Source: Candidatus Cloacimonadota bacterium
Lineage (GTDB): Bacteria > Cloacimonadota > Cloacimonadia > Cloacimonadales > WRIO01
Direction of reading: 5' to 3'
Assembly (NCBI GenBank): GCA_023230175.1
Contig: JALNXV010000027.1
Location: 1 to 17,470 of the forward strand
DNA: 17,470 nt
Part shown: positions 1 to 7,300 of the stretch, piece by piece
Numbering within the stretch: position 1 is the first letter of the stretch
Layout of the letters: every line of letters starts with the position of its first letter
Notes under the pieces: generated by a model
Told to the model about the DNA's origin: nothing
The model's input: the letters and a program-made list of their open reading frames with translations, nothing else
Database searches by the model: none
Program-made: the position numbers and the translations under genes

Positions 1-120
1 GTATAAAAAATTTTTTAAAATTATAAGAATATTAATTATTAAACATTTTACAAACTACAAGCGTTAGAACATAATTGTCCTATATATAAGGTAAAAAATA
101 ACAAAACAATTTTCTTATAC

Positions 121-1485
121 TTATACTTGAGCTGTTGATAAAGCATTATTATGTTTAAATTTTGACATTTCTCTATAGAAAAAGACAAAACCTATTATTG
201 CAGTCATAAAATCTGTAACAGGTAATGCCATAATTATGCCATCAAATTTCCATAAATAATTAAAGAATATAATAGCGGGGATATATACAATCCCTTGTCT
301 TGAAAGAGATAATATTAATGAAGGTAAAGCTTTGCCCATAGACTGCAATGTTACCATAAAAATCATCTGTAATGCAGCAAATGGAATTGCAAAGGTAAAC
401 ATTCTTAAAATCTTACTTCCATATTCAATTACTTGTGGTTCATTAATAAAAACAATAACTGCATATTTTGAAAATGCAATAAATAGAAAAATAAAAATAA
501 CTGAAATTGATAAGGATAATTTTATTGAGAACACTAATGAATCTTTTAATCTTTTATAATTAAATGCACCATAATTATACCCAATTAATGGCTGTATTCC
601 TGTTGAGATACCAATAAAAGTAAAAATTGCTATAGAAATAATTCTTTGAGCTACTCCCATCGCAGCAAGTGCATAATCTCCATAAAAAGCTGCATAATAA
701 TAAGACAAAGCACTACCAAAACTCATCATAATTTGACTTAGAGAGGAAGGTAAGCCAATTTTTAAAATTTCTTTTATATGGTTAAAGTTAAAAGATAAAT
801 GTTTTAATGACGGCGTAACCAAACTTTTCCCTTGTTTATAACAAATAATATAAAAGATTAAAGATATTGTGTTACCAATTATAGTTGCGTAAGCGGCACC
901 AATAACACCCATATTAAGCATAAAGATAAAAATCGGGTCTAAAATAATATTACATCCTGTACCAACCATCATACCCAACATTGCAATCTTTGCTCCACCT
1001 TCAGCTCTAAATAATTGACTAATACCAAAATTTAGCATTATCATCATTGAACCGGAAATAATAATCTGTAAATAACTTTTAGCATAATTGTAAGTATTTT
1101 CGCTAGTTCCTATCATTATCAAAATATTTTCAATCTTCCATAAAAAAAGAATCATAATAACAATAGCTGTAGTAGCCATCAAAAAAATTGATATAGTACT
1201 TATTTGTTTTGCTTGCAAATATTTTTTTTCGCCAAGACTACGGGATAAAAAAGATGCAGCACCATGAGCAAAGATTCCGGAAATAGCCATTAACATCATA
1301 AAAATGGGCATTGTAATGGTGACTGCGGCAACTTGGAAAGGGTCATTTAGCTTTCCAATAAAAAATGTATCGGTTAAATTATACAATATTTGAACTAACA
1401 TTGCCAATACTGTAGGAACAATCAATGAAAAAACAGATTTCTTAATAGGTAGATTTTCTAAAATTTCAATATACTTATGATTCAT
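121..1485 (-). CDS. MATE family multidrug/Na+ efflux transporter
   Basis: A 454-residue inner-membrane protein with about twelve hydrophobic segments, the usual length and topology of MATE antiporters, which export drugs or metabolites using a Na+ or H+ gradient. Family hallmarks visible: the N-terminal PTVLAMLVQILYNLTDTFFIG stretch (residues about 24-44), GISQLFRAEGGAKIAMLGMM (about 153-172) with the conserved R-x-E-G, then NIILDPIFIF followed by MGVIGAAYAT. This pattern resembles the MepA-like (NorM/DinF superfamily) branch of Firmicutes and gut bacteria. The ATG at 1485 is preceded on the minus strand by GGAG with good spacing. The gene appears to be a single unit with its own promoter, flanked by an inverted repeat (1551-1590) that suggests repression by a ligand-sensing regulator. 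The substrate cannot be read from sequence. Confidence 0.93.
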   Translation of the reverse strand: MNHKYIEILENLPIKKSVFSLIVPTVLAMLVQILYNLTDTFFIGKLNDPFQVAAVTITMPIFMMLMAISGIFAHGAASFLSRSLGEKKYLQAKQISTISIFLMATTAIVIMILFLWKIENILIMIGTSENTYNYAKSYLQIIISGSMMIMLNFGISQLFRAEGGAKIAMLGMMVGTGCNIILDPIFIFMLNMGVIGAAYATIIGNTISLIFYIICYKQGKSLVTPSLKHLSFNFNHIKEILKIGLPSSLSQIMMSFGSALSYYYAAFYGDYALAAMGVAQRIISIAIFTFIGISTGIQPLIGYNYGAFNYKRLKDSLVFSIKLSLSISVIFIFLFIAFSKYAVIVFINEPQVIEYGSKILRMFTFAIPFAALQMIFMVTLQSMGKALPSLILSLSRQGIVYIPAIIFFNYLWKFDGIIMALPVTDFMTAIIGFVFFYREMSKFKHNNALSTAQV

Positions 1486-1549
1486 AACAACTCCAATTTA
1501 AAAAAAAACTATAGTTTTAAAATTACAAAATTAATAATAAACTAATGTC

Positions 1550-1577
1550 ATTAATATCTAATCTTAATTCTTGTCAA
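1550..1577 (-). promoter_or_regulatory. Probable sigma-70 promoter of the MATE gene
   Basis: On the minus strand a perfect TTGACA lies at 1577-1572. It is followed after 15 nt by TATTAA (1556-1551), or after 16 nt by ATTAAT. The predicted 5' leader is about 55-60 nt and contains a 14-bp palindrome (AAAACTATAGTTTT, 1505-1518) before the SD. The -10 assignment is uncertain by one or two bases. Confidence 0.55.
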
Positions 1578-1590
1578 TTTTAGATATTAA
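1551..1590. promoter_or_regulatory. Inverted repeat spanning the MATE promoter, candidate operator
   Basis: TTAATATCTAA (1551-1561) and TTAGATATTAA (1580-1590) are a perfect 11-bp inverted repeat separated by 18 bp. Read on the minus strand, one arm lies just upstream of the -35 TTGACA and the other covers the -10. That is the geometry of a repressor operator. It could instead be an AT-rich chance palindrome or part of the gldA transcript end, since it lies 50-90 nt past the gldA stop. Confidence 0.45.
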
Positions 1591-1637
1591 AAAATTGGAT
1601 TCATTTTTATAGTATATTGAATAACATAAGTCTTAAA

Positions 1638-2720
1638 TCAGAATTTTTCTCCATAAGCATTTGCCATTATTAAAGCGTCAATTACTTTTTCTTTTGTAAT
1701 GATTGTAATTTCATGATGTATAGATTGTTCTTTTGAACAAGTCTTTGTAGCAATTTTTAGTAATTTATCTTTAGAAATATTCTTAAGCCCAATTTCCGAA
1801 AAGGTTGTAGGTAAGCCAATTTGTTTACAAAATTCATAAACAGTGTCAATCGTTTGTTTGTCTTCAGAATTTAAATGTAACCCTGTTAATACTCCGAAAG
1901 CAACCTTTTCACCATGATAATATTTATGAGTTTCAGGTAATTCAGTTAAACCATTATGCACTGCGTGAGCTGTCGCTAAACCACAACTTTCAAAACCAAT
2001 ACCGCTTAATAATATATTTGCTTCTATAATGTTATTCAAGGCAGGAGTGACAATTTGATTTTCATTTGCTATCTTGGCAAGCAAGCCATATCTAAGTAAT
2101 GTATCATAACATAATTTTGAAATCTGAAATGCTGTCAAAGTACTATGTCCATTGCATTCATTTTTAGCATTACTTCTAAGACAAGATTTTGCTTCAAAAA
2201 ATGTAGCTAAGGCATCACCCATTCCTGAAATTAAGAACCTTGCCGGGGCATTTGCAATTACTTTTGTATCAACTATTACCATTGTTGGATTAGTTTTCTG
2301 ATAAAGAACAGATTCGAAGTTCCCTTCTTTAGTATAAGTAACAGCACAAGCACTACAAGGGGCATCCGTCGAAGCTATTGTAGGAATAACAATCACAGGC
2401 AAATTTGCTTTATCTGCACAAATCTTACCGGTATCTATCGTCTTGCCTCCCCCCATTGCTATAACAATATCATAATGATTATCATTTATTATCTTTAAAC
2501 ATCTGTCAATTTCAGTATTAGTACACTCTCCATTAAAGACAATTATATCAATTTTTTTCTTTAAAATTATCTCACCATAACTAGGTAAAATTTTACTCTT
2601 AACACTTGGAGAAGCTATTATAACCGGTTTTGAACCAAAGTCTTTTATAATATCCGGTAATTCGTTTATAATATTAGCCCCCTGTATATATTTACTAGGG
2701 AAAAATGCTCGTTGCGACAT
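1638..2720 (-). CDS. gldA: Glycerol dehydrogenase (iron-containing alcohol dehydrogenase superfamily, GldA)
   Basis: NAD-dependent oxidation of glycerol to dihydroxyacetone (or the reverse), cytoplasmic, Zn-dependent. The 360-residue protein is close in length to E. coli GldA and matches it along its length: SKYIQGANIINEL near the N-terminus, the NAD-binding MGGGKTIDTGK (about 89-99), PTIASTDAPCSA, GDALATFFEAK, and AHAVHNGL...YYHGEKVAFG. The expected Zn ligands are D169 (GDALAT), H252 (first His of HAVHNG) and H269 (YYHGEK). I place the start at the ATG at 2720, behind a perfect AGGAGG with a 5-nt spacer. An in-frame GTG two codons upstream overlaps that SD and is unlikely. It sits downstream of, and on the same strand as, the LuxR-type regulator, with its own promoter in the 66-nt gap. 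Confidence 0.95.
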   Translation of the reverse strand: MSQRAFFPSKYIQGANIINELPDIIKDFGSKPVIIASPSVKSKILPSYGEIILKKKIDIIVFNGECTNTEIDRCLKIINDNHYDIVIAMGGGKTIDTGKICADKANLPVIVIPTIASTDAPCSACAVTYTKEGNFESVLYQKTNPTMVIVDTKVIANAPARFLISGMGDALATFFEAKSCLRSNAKNECNGHSTLTAFQISKLCYDTLLRYGLLAKIANENQIVTPALNNIIEANILLSGIGFESCGLATAHAVHNGLTELPETHKYYHGEKVAFGVLTGLHLNSEDKQTIDTVYEFCKQIGLPTTFSEIGLKNISKDKLLKIATKTCSKEQSIHHEITIITKEKVIDALIMANAYGEKF

Positions 2721-2741
2721 AATCACCTCCTTTTTTTTATG

Positions 2742-2769
2742 ATTATATACTACATAATTTATAAGTCAA
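2742..2769 (-). promoter_or_regulatory. Promoter of gldA
   Basis: On the minus strand TTGACT (2769-2764), a 16-nt spacer, then TATAAT (2747-2742). This predicts a very short leader, with the SD about 10 nt downstream of the start site. It lies in the gap between the regulator's stop and gldA. Confidence 0.7.
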
Positions 2770-2786
2770 GAAAAATTAATGGTTTT

Positions 2787-3548
2787 TTACTTTACCCAAT
2801 AAGCTGTTCCATCATTTTTCCTGTCCATAAAACCATACTCTATAAATGCTCTACGTATTAAAATATAATCAAGATTAAGAAAATAATTTTTAATAATGCT
2901 ATCTACTTCGGTTTCTTTGTATTTCTTATTTGGGTCAAATAACTCTAATATTTTTTGTAAAACTATAAGTCGTTCTTTCTCTTTTTTGGGGTATCGAAGA
3001 AGTTGTTGTTTATCATTAAAGTATTTATTGATAATTTTATTTTTTTCTTCAGATGTCACTTGAAAACGCTCGTCAATATGTTTAATATTTCTTGGAATAG
3101 CAATAAATTTCTTCTTATCTTGAATTATATCTTCCACATAATTCATTATAGCTAAAAATATTCTTGCTTGCCTTGCCTTTTCTCTTAACTTAAACCTATG
3201 ATTTCTAACTGTTGATTCAGATATATCTCCAAGCTTTATAGATATCTCTTTATCATTTAAGCCTCGAGTAATTAACCTGATAATATTGATTTGTTGTTCA
3301 GATAACCCGGTAATACTTTTATCAAAATCTAACCAATGCTCAATGACTGAACCGTGTTCTGCTTGAATATGCATTTTAACAGCTTTTTCGGCTAAATAAA
3401 ATGCATTGTTAAAACTATAAACTTCTTGAGAACTATATCTTTTCCCGCAGATTAAACAAACATAATCTTCATTGCTCATATCTTGAGCATAACCATTCGT
3501 AATATCTTGAATATTACAAGTTTCAAATAATTCATTAACTGTTATCAT
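2787..3548 (-). CDS. LuxR-type HTH transcriptional regulator with N-terminal C2H2-like finger and C-terminal DUF2087 domain
   Basis: A 253-residue cytoplasmic DNA-binding protein. Three parts can be seen. Residues about 29-66 hold a possible zinc site C31-x2-C34 ... H60-x4-H65 (YVCLICGK ... MHIQAEHG). Residues about 80-135 are a LuxR/GerE helix-turn-helix (TGLSEQQINIIRLITRGLNDKEIS, ESTVRNHRFKLREKARQARIF). Residues about 180-253 form a DUF2087 domain ending EYGFMDRKNDGTAYWVK. No response-regulator receiver or autoinducer-binding domain is present. I chose the ATG at 3548, preceded by GGAGG. An in-frame ATG 15 codons upstream lacks an SD. It is divergent from the cobalamin adenosyltransferase and upstream of gldA, so either may be a target. 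That is inference from position only. Confidence 0.85.
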   Translation of the reverse strand: MITVNELFETCNIQDITNGYAQDMSNEDYVCLICGKRYSSQEVYSFNNAFYLAEKAVKMHIQAEHGSVIEHWLDFDKSITGLSEQQINIIRLITRGLNDKEISIKLGDISESTVRNHRFKLREKARQARIFLAIMNYVEDIIQDKKKFIAIPRNIKHIDERFQVTSEEKNKIINKYFNDKQQLLRYPKKEKERLIVLQKILELFDPNKKYKETEVDSIIKNYFLNLDYILIRRAFIEYGFMDRKNDGTAYWVK

Positions 3549-3565
3549 TATTCCTCCATATAGAC

Positions 3566-3593
3566 AAATTATTATATTATCTATATATGTCAA
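3566..3593 (-). promoter_or_regulatory. Possible promoter of the LuxR-type regulator
   Basis: A perfect TTGACA on the minus strand (3593-3588) is followed at 16 nt by only a weak -10 (TAATTT). A perfect TATAAT exists but at 11-nt spacing. A promoter here is likely given the divergent layout, but the exact -10 is unclear. Confidence 0.4.
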
Positions 3594-3664
3594 GATAAAT
3601 TTAAAATTTGTTTGCAGATTTCATTTCTCATCTGAGATATAAATCACAGATAAATAAAAAAATA

Positions 3665-3692
3665 TTGACTTGTTTATGTTATTTGCTATTAT
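3665..3692 (+). promoter_or_regulatory. Promoter of the cobalamin adenosyltransferase gene
   Basis: TTGACT (3665-3670), 16-nt spacer, TATTAT (3687-3692), with a TG two bases before the -10 (TGCTATTAT), so an extended -10 promoter. It is divergent from the LuxR-type regulator promoter about 75-100 bp away. Confidence 0.65.
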
Positions 3693-3731
3693 GACATAGA
3701 TAATTAATAAACTTAATAAAGGGATAAAAAA

Positions 3732-4253
3732 ATGAGTATTTCTACAAAAAACGGAGACAAGGGGCAAACCTCATTATGGTCAGGTGAAAGAATTGATAAA
3801 TGTAGCTTACGGGTTGAATCTTATGGTACATTAGATGAACTTGATGCTCATCTGGGAGAAGCAAAACATTATGCTAATCTTGAAGAAACTAAAAAGCTTT
3901 TAGATGATATTCAAAAAATTTTACCTAGAATTATGGGAGAATTGGCATCAGTGCAAAAGAAGTTTACTAATCCAATTGATTCTACTCAAGTAGATTATCT
4001 AACTGAAAAAGTATATTATTTTGAAGAAATTATCAAACTTAAAGGCTTTGTTATCCCCGGAAACACAATACAATCTGCTAAATTAGATGTATGTAGAACT
4101 ATTGCGAGAAGAGCTGAAAGACGAATAATCGGCTTATCAAAAGAATATGAAGTATCAAGTTATATAATTTCTTTTATTAATAGACTATCTGATTTACTAT
4201 ATTTAATGGCAAGATATGAAGAATTTAAGGCTGATGCAATTAAATATTTGTAA
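3732..4253 (+). CDS. pduO: Cob(I)alamin adenosyltransferase, PduO/MMAB type
   Basis: Transfers the adenosyl group of ATP to cob(I)alamin, making adenosylcobalamin for B12-dependent mutases, dehydratases or lyases. At 173 residues it is the normal single-domain PduO/MMAB length. Diagnostic blocks are present: TKNGDKGQT (5-13, the ATP-binding TK/RTGDxGxT motif), YGTLDELDAHLG (31-42), FVIPGN (106-111), KLDVCRTIARRAERR (117-131, the conserved R-x3-RRAER helix) and FINRLSDLLYLMAR (148-161). The SD is only a weak purine stretch (GGGATAAAA) before the ATG. It converges on the adaptor lipoprotein gene with just 3 bp between the two stop codons. No B12-dependent enzyme is in the window, but gldA and a regulator lie beside it, as in some glycerol/diol gene clusters. 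Confidence 0.93.
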   Translation: MSISTKNGDKGQTSLWSGERIDKCSLRVESYGTLDELDAHLGEAKHYANLEETKKLLDDIQKILPRIMGELASVQKKFTNPIDSTQVDYLTEKVYYFEEIIKLKGFVIPGNTIQSAKLDVCRTIARRAERRIIGLSKEYEVSSYIISFINRLSDLLYLMARYEEFKADAIKYL

Positions 4254-4256
4254 GCT

Positions 4257-5273
4257 TTATTTAGAAATGTTCTTAAGGCTATCTTCAATAATCACTTGAT
4301 CTTGGACTAATTTATCAAAATTATTAATTATTATCCTTTCACCAATATTTAATCCATCAATAATTTCTATATTATTTTTATCTGATATACCTGTTTTGAC
4401 AGGTTTAATCTTAACAATATTATTTTCAGAAATCATTACAGTATTATCATCTAATAAAGCTTGTTTTGGAATCGATATAACATTATCCTTGGTTTCCAAA
4501 ATTATATCTACAATTAAAAACTGATTATTGCGTAATTTATTTAAAATAATGCTATTTTTTAACCCTATCGTTATTGGATACATATTATTTATAGAATCTA
4601 CTTGTGTAGAAATATATAAAATTTGTCCTTCAAATCTATCATTATTTATTCCTGTTTTTAAAATGGCTTCTTGTCCGAGTTTAAGTTTATCAATAATAGT
4701 TTTAGATATGTATGAATCAACTAGTAATTCTTTTTCTTTAACAATGGTAATGACAGGTGTGTCAGAATTATACAACTCGTTAGGTTTGAAGTTTGTTCGT
4801 AAAACTAATGCATTTGCAGGAGATTTTATAGCTAAATTCTTTTTTGCAAATTCAAGTAAGGTAAGTTCTTTATTATAGGTTTTTTCAAAAGCTTTTAACC
4901 CAACAGGGCTAAGATTATATTTTTCAGTTTGATACTTGGATGCCAGATAGTTTCTTTTAGCTATATTAAAATTATTATAATAAGCATTAAGGTTGGTTTC
5001 ATCAATATTTGCAATAATCTGATTTTCCTTAATGTCATCACCTTCATTTACAAGTATATTTTTTATAGTTGCAGTATATTTAGGACAAACATTAATAACA
5101 TTTTTAAAATTTACAGATCCGGTTGTTGAAATAACTTTTTCAATATTATTGTATTGTACTACCATAACATTAACTTTTATAGAGTTATTAATTTTATTAT
5201 CTGTATAGTTATTGTTGTTGTTTTTACAAGAAGTAATAATCAAAAGAGTAAGTAATAATAAAATATTTTTCAT
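4257..5273 (-). CDS. RND-type efflux periplasmic adaptor (membrane fusion protein) lipoprotein
   Basis: A 338-residue predicted lipoprotein. The signal peptide MKNILLLLTLLIITSC has lipobox ITSC with Cys16, followed by an Asn-rich linker. The rest follows the HlyD/AcrA adaptor plan: first lipoyl half about 60-92 (PKYTATIKNILVNEGDDIKENQIIANID), a short helical hairpin about 93-147, second lipoyl half about 148-180 (AIKSPANALVLRT...), then a beta-barrel and a membrane-proximal domain (DGLNIGERIIIN near the C-terminus). Such proteins join an inner-membrane pump to an outer-membrane channel. No RND/ABC pump or TolC-like gene adjoins it, so the partner must be elsewhere. It has its own promoter. 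An outer membrane is implied but not shown. Confidence 0.87.
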   Translation of the reverse strand: MKNILLLLTLLIITSCKNNNNNYTDNKINNSIKVNVMVVQYNNIEKVISTTGSVNFKNVINVCPKYTATIKNILVNEGDDIKENQIIANIDETNLNAYYNNFNIAKRNYLASKYQTEKYNLSPVGLKAFEKTYNKELTLLEFAKKNLAIKSPANALVLRTNFKPNELYNSDTPVITIVKEKELLVDSYISKTIIDKLKLGQEAILKTGINNDRFEGQILYISTQVDSINNMYPITIGLKNSIILNKLRNNQFLIVDIILETKDNVISIPKQALLDDNTVMISENNIVKIKPVKTGISDKNNIEIIDGLNIGERIIINNFDKLVQDQVIIEDSLKNISK

Positions 5274-5314
5274 TATGCCCTCAGTATGATTCTTTATTTT
5301 TATGATGTATATCC

Positions 5315-5343
5315 TATATAATTAAACATAATCACAATGTCAA
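5315..5343 (-). promoter_or_regulatory. Promoter of the adaptor lipoprotein gene
   Basis: On the minus strand TTGACA (5343-5338), a 17-nt spacer and TATATA (5320-5315). This gives a leader of about 35-40 nt before an SD GAGGGC and the ATG at 5273. Confidence 0.65.
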
Positions 5344-5372
5344 GAGATAAATAGTGATGACTACTTATAAAA

Positions 5373-5414
5373 TAAAAAAAAAGTGTAATGAAACATTTGT
5401 ACATTACACTTTTT
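5373..5414 (-). terminator. Rho-independent terminator of the DEAD-box helicase gene
   Basis: A perfect 13-bp stem (AAAAAGTGTAATG 5378-5390 with its complement 5402-5414), 11-nt loop, followed on the minus strand by a run of nine T. It lies 13 nt past the helicase stop codon. Confidence 0.85.
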
Positions 5415-5426
5415 GGAGTTCAAAAT

Positions 5427-7145
5427 TTAATATCTTTTATCTTTATATCTATCTGATTTTGAGTTATTTCTTCTCTTGTCCGAGTTAAATCCGGATTGAG
5501 AATTTTTCCTATGAAAAGAACGTTTTTTATTATCTCTTTGAGGTCTTTCACTAGAAAGTTCAATTGAGATAGGTCTATCTTCAAAATAGGCATCTTCAGT
5601 TGAGTTAAGGATAGTATCTGTATATACTGCATCAGCTTCAAAGAATGAGAATGTTTTCTTAATATCAATTTTACCTATTGCGATATGTTTTTGGTCAGTT
5701 AAATCATTAATTAAGCCTATTAATTCAGGAGGAGTTAATTTATCAATATTCCCTAAGTTTATAAAGAATCTGTTAAAATTAATATCAGAATTTTGATTTC
5801 TATCTTTAAATGAAGTATTAATAGTTAAGTCTTTGGCATCTTTATAATAATCTAAAAATCTGTTGAATTCTAAAGAAACGAATTTTTTAATAATTTCTTC
5901 TCTTTCAAACCATTCTAATTTCTTATATATCAATTCAAGAAATGGATTAATTTCATCTTCATTAACATCAACTTGAACCATTTTATCAATCATATGAAAG
6001 AGTTGTTTTTCACATATCTCTTTACCTGTGAATATTTTTTTAGTTTCAATTTGTTTCTTAAGATTCCTTTCAATATCGGAAATCTTTCTTTTTTCTCTCA
6101 AATTGGCAATTATAATGGAAATACCCTTTTTACCTGCTCTACCGGTTCTTCCACTTCTATGAGTATATACTTCTGCTTCGTCAGGGAGGTTATAGTTAAT
6201 AACATGAGTTAAATCATCTACATCTAGTCCTCTGGCTGCAACATCAGTAGCGACAAGCAATGTTACGTGCTTGCTTCTAAATTTTTGCATTACGAGTTCA
6301 CGTTGAGCTTGTGATAAATCACCATGTAAAGGTTCAGCATTATAACCATCTCTCATTAAGTGGTCAGCTACTTCTTGAGTTTCTTTTTTAGTTCTACAAA
6401 AAACAATACCATAGATTTCAGGATAAAAATCTACGATTCTCTTTAAAGCAAGATATCTATCTTTGGCTTGAACCATATAGCAATGATGAACAACACCGTC
6501 TGCACCTACATTCTTTTCTCCGATAGTTATTTCTTTAGGGTCTTTGAGATAATTTTTTGTAATTTGCATTACTTCCGGAGGCATAGTTGCTGAAAATAAT
6601 AGAGTATTTTTATCATCGGGAGTTTCACTTAGAATGGATTCAAGGTCATCTCTAAATCCCATTTTTAACATTTCATCTGCTTCGTCAAGAACAACAGCAT
6701 TGATAGTTGAGAGATTAGTTTCTTTTCTTCGTAATAAATCTAATAATCTACCGGGGGTAGCACATATAACTTGAGCTCCACTATTTAGGACTTTTATTTG
6801 TCTTTCAATGCTGGCTCCACCAAAAACAGCCGCAATTTTAACTTTTTTAATATACTTTGAGTAAGAAGTTAAATCTTCTGCAACTTGAATACATAATTCT
6901 CTTGTAGGGCATAAAATCAAGACTTGAGTACGTCTGTTATCTGCGTCAATTTTTTGTAATAAAGGTAAACCGTACGCTGCGGTTTTACCTGTTCCTGTTT
7001 GGGCTAGTACAATCATATCCGAGACATTTTTTTCAATTAAATATGGGATTACTTCAGCCTGGACCGGCATAGGCTTTTCAAAATTTAAATCCTCAATAGC
7101 TCGTAATAAATCTGTACTAAGATTCATTTCATTGAATGTGGTCAT
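5427..7145 (-). CDS. deaD: DEAD-box ATP-dependent RNA helicase, DeaD/CsdA-like, with DbpA-type RNA-binding domain
   Basis: Unwinds RNA duplexes using ATP, in ribosome assembly, mRNA decay or cold adaptation. All core motifs are present in the 572-residue protein: Q-motif Gln29, Walker A AQTGTGKT (48-55), PTRELCIQ, TPGRL, DEAD (154-157), SAT (185-187), ATDVAARGLDV (299-309) and HRSGRTGRAG (329-338). After a linker, residues about 457-532 look like a DbpA/CsdA RNA-binding RRM (PPELIGLINDL...IAIGKIDIKKTFSFFEAD). The last 40 residues are an Arg/Lys/Ser/Asn-rich basic tail, typical for unstructured RNA binding. It is somewhat shorter than E. coli CsdA (629 residues). The ATG at 7145 is preceded by AAGGAA. 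It is monocistronic between its own promoter and terminator. DeaD versus another CsdA-type paralogue cannot be settled here. Confidence 0.95.
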   Translation of the reverse strand: MTTFNEMNLSTDLLRAIEDLNFEKPMPVQAEVIPYLIEKNVSDMIVLAQTGTGKTAAYGLPLLQKIDADNRRTQVLILCPTRELCIQVAEDLTSYSKYIKKVKIAAVFGGASIERQIKVLNSGAQVICATPGRLLDLLRRKETNLSTINAVVLDEADEMLKMGFRDDLESILSETPDDKNTLLFSATMPPEVMQITKNYLKDPKEITIGEKNVGADGVVHHCYMVQAKDRYLALKRIVDFYPEIYGIVFCRTKKETQEVADHLMRDGYNAEPLHGDLSQAQRELVMQKFRSKHVTLLVATDVAARGLDVDDLTHVINYNLPDEAEVYTHRSGRTGRAGKKGISIIIANLREKRKISDIERNLKKQIETKKIFTGKEICEKQLFHMIDKMVQVDVNEDEINPFLELIYKKLEWFEREEIIKKFVSLEFNRFLDYYKDAKDLTINTSFKDRNQNSDINFNRFFINLGNIDKLTPPELIGLINDLTDQKHIAIGKIDIKKTFSFFEADAVYTDTILNSTEDAYFEDRPISIELSSERPQRDNKKRSFHRKNSQSGFNSDKRRNNSKSDRYKDKRY

Positions 7146-7209
7146 ATTTTTCCTTCTATTTGTTTTATACAGCTTAATTTAAATTTAAGACTGTAAATTT
7201 ATGTAAGTA

Positions 7210-7237
7210 AAGATATTTTATGATTAAAATAAGTCAA
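7210..7237 (-). promoter_or_regulatory. Promoter of the DEAD-box helicase gene
   Basis: On the minus strand TTGACT (7237-7232), a 16-nt spacer and TATCTT (7215-7210). The predicted leader of about 60 nt includes the palindrome CTTAAATTTAAATTAAG-like repeat near 7172-7188 that could fold before the SD. Confidence 0.6.
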
Positions 7238-7251
7238 TAGTTTTTTTAATA

Positions 7252-7282
7252 AATAAAAAACCGGGCTTTATACCCGGTTATT
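7252..7282 (-). terminator. Rho-independent terminator of the fapA-pfp transcript
   Basis: Stem AACCGGG (7259-7265) with CCCGGTT (7273-7279), 7-nt loop, followed on the minus strand by TTTTATTTATT. It lies about 20 nt past the pfp stop. T-rich sequence on the other side means it could work in both directions. It is one of the few GC-rich spots in the window. Confidence 0.85.
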
Positions 7283-7300
7283 ATTTTTTATAATATTATT

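Noticed and set aside
2720..2726. GTG start two codons upstream of gldA
   Set aside because: It lies inside the AGGAGGTG SD sequence; the ATG at 2720 is correctly spaced.
4257..5273. Calling the adaptor part of an efflux operon with the MATE pump
   Set aside because: MATE transporters do not use adaptor proteins, and the genes are nearly 3 kb apart in separate units.
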